Below are positions 59,238-64,000 of a DNA stretch of 64,000 nucleotides, one piece after another. This DNA is from an uncultured Pelagibacteraceae bacterium (GTDB lineage: Bacteria > Pseudomonadota > Alphaproteobacteria > Pelagibacterales > Pelagibacteraceae). The notes under the pieces were generated by a model. It saw only the letters and a program-made list of their open reading frames with translations, was not told the DNA's origin and searched no databases. The DNA lies in contig CACOSS010000003.1 in the NCBI GenBank assembly GCA_902629955.1, positions 30,331 to 94,330 on the forward strand, given 5' to 3'. Position 1 is the stretch's first letter. Every line of letters begins with the position of its first letter. Made by a program: the position numbers and the translations under genes.

Positions 59238-61403
59238 CTAAAATGTGCTTGAAACTTCTATATTAGTATCGTGTTCGACCGAGTTATCAAATATATGATT
59301 GTGATTAATTGAAAAATCAAAGCCATTGATATTTTTACTATAACTTAAGCTAGATTCGTGGTCCTTTAAAGGGTTGTAATTAAATGCAAGCTCTGTTTCA
59401 TTTCTATATAAATAACCTGCTGAGAATGTAAATTTATTAATGTAACCATGCCCTTTGATTTGCTGTCTTTCATAATCAGTACTAATCGTTAACCCTTCGT
59501 CATGTTTAAAATCTAAACCAAGTCCTGCTGTGTATATATCTCTATTTTTGTTATCAGCTTTATACTCAAAACTTTCGCTATCTGCTACATAACTTGAAAC
59601 CACTTTAGAATTTGAGGCAAAATCTTTACTGTATTCAAGATTAACTCTAGATTTTACATTTGAGTTTTCTAAATAAACATCTTTATCAATTAATACACCT
59701 AAAGAAGCCATTAAAGATTTAATATCTTGATCATTATAGCTAATAGCATTAGAGCCAATTTCTGTATAGCTATCAAGCGCAGTATAACTTCCATCAATAC
59801 TACCTATTGAACTAATAGTTAAGTCACCATCTTCGTATTCTCTTCCAATATCAAGTGAACCAAAAAATTGTTTACCTTTACGGTCACCGGTATGAGAGTT
59901 AGTGTTTCCTTCGTCATTCCTTCTAATATCACTATCTAAATAACTAACTCCAAAAATATGTTTTAAAAAATTCTTGTCTACTAAACTATTAATCCCGTAA
60001 ACAGATAAACTTAAAGCTTTAGTATCAACTTTAGAACCAAAGGTTCCAACATTAACGTCAGTGTTACCCACTCTTAAAGCTACTCCTAATATTTGGTCAT
60101 CATCCATTTTTCTATCGGCACCTACAGTTAAACCAAATCTATCTATATCTTGTGCAGAGCTTAAGGAAGTCTCACCAATTTTTCCAAAACTGATACTGCC
60201 TTCATTCCATACTTTCCAATCATTTGATAAAATTTGATCTAACTTTTGAATTGGGTTTAGTTTAGCTTGAATAGGACTTGCAACATTATTAGACACTTTC
60301 TTAAATAATTCATTTTGGAAGAGTAACTCTATATTTTGTGCACTGGTGTTGTGGTATTTATTTGCTCTTAATATATCCAGTCTTTTAAAAGTCGACACTT
60401 TTGTATCTTCAATAATTTTTTTAGCAGTATTAATTTGTGCATCTACTATACCTCTTACATCTTTAATTTTTGGTGGCTCTTCACATTTTCCTGAATTAGC
60501 AACTTTAAAACCGCAATCTAAAGAATATGAATTTACTTCATCATCAGCCAAACTTGTCAAAAACATCTTGGTTCCAGTATTATTAAAAGTAATACCAAAA
60601 GGTTGACCTTGAGCATTAACATCTAAAGTACCTACAAAAGATACGGTTGATGTTAAATCAAAACCTGTTGATAGCGTATACTCATTTACATCTTCATCAA
60701 AATCATCACCATCCAAACCTACCAAAAACATTTTGGTTCCATCATTATTAAAAGCAAGACCTCTAGGTCTTTCATCTTGACCACTAATATCAAAACCTGA
60801 TCCATCTCCATTTATGTCATTGAAAGTTGCAGTTAATAAATCAAAACCTGTTGATAAATTATATACATTTATATCGTTGTTATCATCACATACTACAAAC
60901 ATCTTTGTTCCATCATTATTAAAAGCAAGATATCTAGGTGTATCAGTTTGACCACTAATATCAAAACCTGATCCATCTCCATTTATGTCATTGAAAGTTG
61001 CAGTTGATAAATCAAAACCTGTTGATAATGTATATACATTTACATCATCCCCAGCTCTACCTAGCACAAACATCTTTGTTCCATCGCCATTAAAAGCAAG
61101 AGTACTAGCAGCACTTTCTTGACCACTGACATCAAAACTTGATTTGAGGGTTGCAGTTGATAAATCAAAACCTGTCGTTAATGTAAATTCTTTTACATCT
61201 TCATCACCTGAATTTACCACAAACATCTTGGTTCCATCATTATTAAAGGCTATACCTGTAGGATCTACATCTTCGTCTCCAACAGAAAAACCTGTTCCAT
61301 CTCCGTTTATGTCATCGAAGGTTGCAGCAGCTTGTGCTGAGCTAACAAAAGTTAGGTTAAAAATTATGAATATTGATAATACTTTTTTTAAAAAATTAAA
61401 CAT
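59238..61403 (-). CDS. Autotransporter-like outer-membrane protein with beta-propeller repeats
   Basis: A 721-residue protein. A signal peptide (about 1-28, AQAAA) is followed by five propeller repeats of about 50-61 residues (about 28-300), each with a variant of LAFNNDGTKMFVV and STGFDLSTA. A linker (about 310-420) has a helical part. The C-terminal 280 residues show alternating beta strands, ending in SSTF, typical of an autotransporter barrel with C-terminal Phe. The passenger would be surface-exposed. Repeats 3 and 4 are nearly identical in DNA (57-residue units), pointing to recent internal duplication. Confidence 0.85.
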   Translation of the reverse strand: MFNFLKKVLSIFIIFNLTFVSSAQAAATFDDINGDGTGFSVGDEDVDPTGIAFNNDGTKMFVVNSGDEDVKEFTLTTGFDLSTATLKSSFDVSGQESAASTLAFNGDGTKMFVLGRAGDDVNVYTLSTGFDLSTATFNDINGDGSGFDISGQTDTPRYLAFNNDGTKMFVVCDDNNDINVYNLSTGFDLLTATFNDINGDGSGFDISGQDERPRGLAFNNDGTKMFLVGLDGDDFDEDVNEYTLSTGFDLTSTVSFVGTLDVNAQGQPFGITFNNTGTKMFLTSLADDEVNSYSLDCGFKVANSGKCEEPPKIKDVRGIVDAQINTAKKIIEDTKVSTFKRLDILRANKYHNTSAQNIELLFQNELFKKVSNNVASPIQAKLNPIQKLDQILSNDWKVWNEGSISFGKIGETSLSSAQDIDRFGLTVGADRKMDDDQILGVALRVGNTDVNVGTFGSKVDTKALSLSVYGINSLVDKNFLKHIFGVSYLDSDIRRNDEGNTNSHTGDRKGKQFFGSLDIGREYEDGDLTISSIGSIDGSYTALDSYTEIGSNAISYNDQDIKSLMASLGVLIDKDVYLENSNVKSRVNLEYSKDFASNSKVVSSYVADSESFEYKADNKNRDIYTAGLGLDFKHDEGLTISTDYERQQIKGHGYINKFTFSAGYLYRNETELAFNYNPLKDHESSLSYSKNINGFDFSINHNHIFDNSVEHDTNIEVSSTF
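60781..61022 (-). repeat. Near-identical 171-base tandem units in the propeller gene
   Basis: A block of about 70 bases starting CCACTAATATCAAAACCTGA at 60781 recurs at 60952, offset 171 bases (57 codons), with a single base difference over the compared block. Outer copies are more diverged. This fits slippage or recombination changing blade number within the coding sequence. Confidence 0.8.
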
Positions 61404-61445
61404 TTAGAGGTTTATAATTTGAAATTTTTCATTTTTAAATTAAAT

Positions 61446-62252
61446 TCACCTTAAAGTAGGCTTCAAAAGCTGCAACATTTTATTGTGTATAGACCTATTT
61501 GCAGAAATTAAAACATTTCCAGCTTTATTTGCGCTTTCGTTGTTCCATGTGGACGCAATACCGCCTGAGGCTTTAATGATTGGAATTAATGGATGTATAT
61601 CCCAAATTTTATTCATACATTGAATAACAACATCTAATTTTCCTTCACAAAAATGAGCATAACTTAATGCATCAGAACAAGGGAACTGCATCATTTTTAA
61701 AATCTTTGGAATTTTCTTTTGTTTGTTTAATGATAGATATCCATGAAATGCAGCAGACACTTTCATGTTTTTAAATGTTGCTTTTTTATTGATACTTAAT
61801 TTTGATTTTTTCCCATTATCAACGACATATGCAACTTTGTTAGAAATATTGTAGTAGTATTTTTTTAATTTTGGAAAGTTTGCTAAACCTACAATTGGAT
61901 CTCCTTTATAATTTAATGAGATTAAGTTGCTCCAAGTTGGATTTCCTATCACAAAAGATCTTGTTCCATCTATTGGATCTATAATCCACGCAAAATCGCT
62001 TTTAACCTTTTTGTGACCAAATTCTTCGCCAATTATTTGATGATCTGGAAATTTCTTTTGTATTTTTGCTCTTATAAATTTTTCAAATGCCTTATCCGCA
62101 GATGTAACCGGGTCGTAGCCTTTGCCTTTAAGTTTATTGTTTACCTTAAAGGGCTTGTTAAGCTTATTATAATAAAGTCGTGTTAAGTCCTTAGCTAAGC
62201 TGTTTAAAAAGCTTGAAAATACTTTAATTTTCTTTGAATTTATCTCTGGCAT
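61446..62252 (-). CDS. hisN: Inositol monophosphatase-family phosphatase, histidinol-phosphatase-like
   Basis: A 268-residue member of the IMPase fold. VTSADKAFEKFI (about 48-59), IIGEEFGHKKV (about 73-83) and AWIIDPIDGTRSF (about 88-100) contain the metal ligands (Glu, Asp, Asp); MNKIWDIHPLIPIIKASGGI gives the last Asp. The RSF variation and CSDALSYAHFCEG pattern resemble HisN-type histidinol-phosphate phosphatases more than inositol enzymes. No histidine operon is near, so the role in histidine synthesis is inferred from similarity. Confidence 0.75.
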   Translation of the reverse strand: MPEINSKKIKVFSSFLNSLAKDLTRLYYNKLNKPFKVNNKLKGKGYDPVTSADKAFEKFIRAKIQKKFPDHQIIGEEFGHKKVKSDFAWIIDPIDGTRSFVIGNPTWSNLISLNYKGDPIVGLANFPKLKKYYYNISNKVAYVVDNGKKSKLSINKKATFKNMKVSAAFHGYLSLNKQKKIPKILKMMQFPCSDALSYAHFCEGKLDVVIQCMNKIWDIHPLIPIIKASGGIASTWNNESANKAGNVLISANRSIHNKMLQLLKPTLR

Positions 62253-62318
62253 AAATAGTCACTTACTATTTTATTTATCTTGATTAAAGACAAATTTTAA
62301 ATAATCCTAGAAAAAAGT

Positions 62319-63422
62319 ATGAAAATAGAACTAAACAATAATAAAATTTTCTACAAAAATGGTGCATCTGTTCAAGAGATACATCCATTTTGGCTAAGAG
62401 AAAGAGCTAATGGAGAAAAGTTCCTAGATAAAGGTACTCAACAAAGGTTATTTGACCCCACATCTTTAGATGTTGAAATAGCAATTAAAAATGCACGCAT
62501 TAAAGATGATTTACTTGAAATAGATTTTAACGATGGAGTAAATTCAAAACTTAATATTGAAAAAATTGCAGAAGAATTTTCTAAAGAAGATAAAGTAATT
62601 GAGGGAATAGAAAAAATAAAATGGAATTCTTCTTTTAAAGATTTAAAAAATTACAGTTATTCCGATGATCTTTTTGAGTCAAAAGAAATGCATGACTTGT
62701 TGTTGTCTTTTTACAAATATGGATTTGTTATTATTAAAGACGTACCAACCGAAGATAATTTCTTAGTAAAATTTGCAAATAAAGTTGGAAGTGTAAGACG
62801 GACAAATTTTGGTGAGCATTTTAATGTAAAGTCAATTCCAAGTCCTAACGATTTGGCTTATACATCTCTTCCTCTGGCTCCACATACTGATAATCCTTAC
62901 AGAAATCCTGTGCCATGTATTCAAATATTACATTGTATTATAAATGAAGTTTCTGGTGGTCTGTCTACATTAGTTGATGGATATACAGTGACCGAAGATT
63001 TAAAAAAAGAAAATCCAGAATTTTTTGATATTCTAACTAAAATTAAAGTTAAATTTAAATTCATAGATAAAGACGTTGTCTTAGAACATTGGGCTGAATT
63101 AATACAATTAGATGAAAATAAAAAATTCAAACAGGTAAGATTTAGTCCGAGATTAGATTTTGTTCCGATTTTAGAAAAAAATGAATTAGATTTATATTAC
63201 AAAGCGAGAAAGAAATTATCTGCAATGTATAATTCGGATAAATACAGAATTGAATTTAAATTACAACCAAAAGATCTTTTGATGATGGATAATTATAGAT
63301 TATTACATGGTAGAACAGAATTTAATGCAAACGAAGGTAATAGATTTTTGCAAGGATGTTATTTAGATTTTGATAGTACAGAAGGCAAATTAAGACATCT
63401 TAAAAGAAAATTTAATCTTTGA
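62319..63422 (+). CDS. Gamma-butyrobetaine hydroxylase-like 2-oxoglutarate dioxygenase
   Basis: A 367-residue enzyme. An N-terminal GBBH-like domain (about 1-100, IHPFWLRERA) precedes the TauD-type dioxygenase domain. Iron ligands: His189-x-Asp191 (APHTDN) and distal His330 (LLHGRTEF), with Arg332 for 2-oxoglutarate. The family includes gamma-butyrobetaine hydroxylase (carnitine synthesis) and trimethylaminoethylphosphonate dioxygenase. A quaternary amine substrate is therefore likely; the gene beside it encodes an EamA transporter. Confidence 0.85.
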   Translation: MKIELNNNKIFYKNGASVQEIHPFWLRERANGEKFLDKGTQQRLFDPTSLDVEIAIKNARIKDDLLEIDFNDGVNSKLNIEKIAEEFSKEDKVIEGIEKIKWNSSFKDLKNYSYSDDLFESKEMHDLLLSFYKYGFVIIKDVPTEDNFLVKFANKVGSVRRTNFGEHFNVKSIPSPNDLAYTSLPLAPHTDNPYRNPVPCIQILHCIINEVSGGLSTLVDGYTVTEDLKKENPEFFDILTKIKVKFKFIDKDVVLEHWAELIQLDENKKFKQVRFSPRLDFVPILEKNELDLYYKARKKLSAMYNSDKYRIEFKLQPKDLLMMDNYRLLHGRTEFNANEGNRFLQGCYLDFDSTEGKLRHLKRKFNL

Positions 63423-64000
63423 CTTTTAAAGATACTTTAATTGCATCTTTAGTTCCAATTTTTTTAGGTTTTGGTTTCGTAATTGCTAAACCAGCAATGG
63501 AATATTTTCCACCTATACTTTTAATGGGCTTAAGATTTACTTTTGCAGCCTCAATTTTAATTTGGTGGTTTCCAATTCCAAGAGGATACCTTAAGCAAAT
63601 TTTTATAGCTTCTTTAGTTGCAAATACTTTACAGTATAGCGTTACTTATACTGGTTTAGATTTAATCGACGCTTCTGCAGCTGTACTACTTGTTCAAACA
63701 GAAGTTCCTTTTGGAGTGCTGTTTGCTTATTTTATGCTTAAAGAAAAACCTACAATAAGAAGTTTAATTGGAATTGCAATTGCATTTGTTGGTGTATACA
63801 TTTTAACAGGCTCTCCTAATTTAGAGGGAAAATTTTTAGGAATATTTCTTACGATATTAGGATCTGCTATTTGGGCCTTAGGACAAGTTTTGGTTAAGCC
63901 ATTGAGTAAAGAAATAAGTCCTCTAACACTTGTTGCGTGGCTTGCTATATTCTCAGGACCAGTATTAATTTTTTTATCAGCTATAATCGATGGTAACACA
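63419..64000 (+). CDS. EamA/DMT-family transporter (3' end outside window)
   Basis: An open frame from a TTG start at 63419 (TTGA overlap with the dioxygenase stop) to the window end, 194 codons. It shows at least five hydrophobic helices, with LGFGFVIAKPAMEYFPPILL and GLDLIDASAAVLLVQTEVPF, then SLIGIAIAFVGVYILTG, the first EamA repeat. No in-frame ATG occurs until the Met in KPAMEYF, about 20 codons later. It is a drug/metabolite exporter-type protein with unknown substrate, coupled to the dioxygenase. Confidence 0.83.
   Translation, partial: MTFKDTLIASLVPIFLGFGFVIAKPAMEYFPPILLMGLRFTFAASILIWWFPIPRGYLKQIFIASLVANTLQYSVTYTGLDLIDASAAVLLVQTEVPFGVLFAYFMLKEKPTIRSLIGIAIAFVGVYILTGSPNLEGKFLGIFLTILGSAIWALGQVLVKPLSKEISPLTLVAWLAIFSGPVLIFLSAIIDGNT

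Noticed and set aside
60781..61022. Regular repeats resembling a CRISPR array
   Set aside because: Unit length 171 bases, in frame and coding for propeller blades; no short repeat-spacer pattern.
61144..61407. Plus-strand ORF inside the propeller gene
   Set aside because: It is the antisense shadow of low-complexity propeller repeats, with no independent family pattern.
63727..63999. Minus-strand ORF at the right edge
   Set aside because: It is opposite a continuous EamA frame with clear membrane helices.

Overview
The window is dense, AT-rich (roughly 70% A+T by eye) bacterial chromosome. Genes are packed with ATGA/GTGA/TAATG overlaps and very short spacers. Gene content points to an oligotrophic marine alphaproteobacterium of the SAR11 clade (Pelagibacterales): a TauABC-type transporter beside alanine dehydrogenase and an omega-amino acid transaminase, a two-domain dimethylglycine dehydrogenase, an HpsN-like DHPS dehydrogenase, a SpeD-SpeE fusion, MTA salvage genes, and many tiny membrane proteins. 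There is no sign of phage, insertion sequence or CRISPR. The assignment is inference from gene content and composition. No gap above 300 bases is truly empty: the longest gap between larger genes (37790-38134) holds a 58-residue zinc-ribbon gene and two Fur-box-like palindromes.

Layout. 1-3773: envelope glycosyltransferases (GT4, GT9), a DUF6165 protein, a gamma-carbonic-anhydrase-like protein and a thioredoxin-fold protein. 3782-7168: an M24 creatinase/ectoine-hydrolase-like enzyme convergent with a polar amino-acid/opine-type ABC transporter that has no ATPase gene here. 7226-12090: polyamine synthesis (SpeD-SpeE fusion) and recycling of its by-product 5'-methylthioadenosine by MtnP, MtnA, a FucA-like class II aldolase and Apt. 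This gene set fits the DHAP shunt rather than the classical methionine salvage cycle. 12087-16025: dTDP-sugar genes (rfbB, rfbA), a GT2, tRNA-Met and an FkbM methyltransferase. 16036-18162: a BASS transporter divergent from a two-HTH regulator. 18259-20703: dimethylglycine dehydrogenase. 20728-28596: galE, a SET-domain protein, alanine dehydrogenase, omega-transaminase and tauABC, the last two groups divergent around a palindrome-rich control region.

28613-37789: surface-glycan region. A GT17 and a polytopic membrane protein precede a six-gene, nearly gapless operon: polyprenyl-phosphate-sugar-synthase-like GT2, DprE1-like FAD oxidase, DprE2-like SDR, Ldh2-family dehydrogenase, PQQ-type sugar dehydrogenase and GMC oxidoreductase. 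37799-46979: zinc-ribbon protein, Fur-box-preceded orphan gene, periplasmic MsrB, SRAP protein, secreted proteins, a CRTAC1-like protein, a second BASS carrier, phosphotransacetylase, HpsN-like enzyme and LysE exporter. 47063-51012: racemase, 1-Cys peroxiredoxin, persulfide-dioxygenase-like protein, a 12-cysteine metallothionein-like peptide, CysE and CysK (a sulfur/redox block). 51091-53922: a run of small membrane, NTF2-like and TPR proteins. 53948-57041: two photolyase-family genes facing each other, with DUF2256 and DCC genes between them. 57070-64000: an SDR, small oxidoreductase-type genes, a beta-propeller autotransporter, HisN, a gamma-butyrobetaine-hydroxylase-like enzyme and a truncated EamA transporter.

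The strongest candidates for something under-described are: the DprE1/DprE2-like polyprenyl-sugar module in a Gram-negative, the photolyase whose alpha/beta domain appears to lie after the FAD domain, the FeS-photolyase homologue lacking the CxxC ligand pair, the Fur-box orphan gene, and the MTA-to-DHAP cluster with a GFA protein embedded in it.
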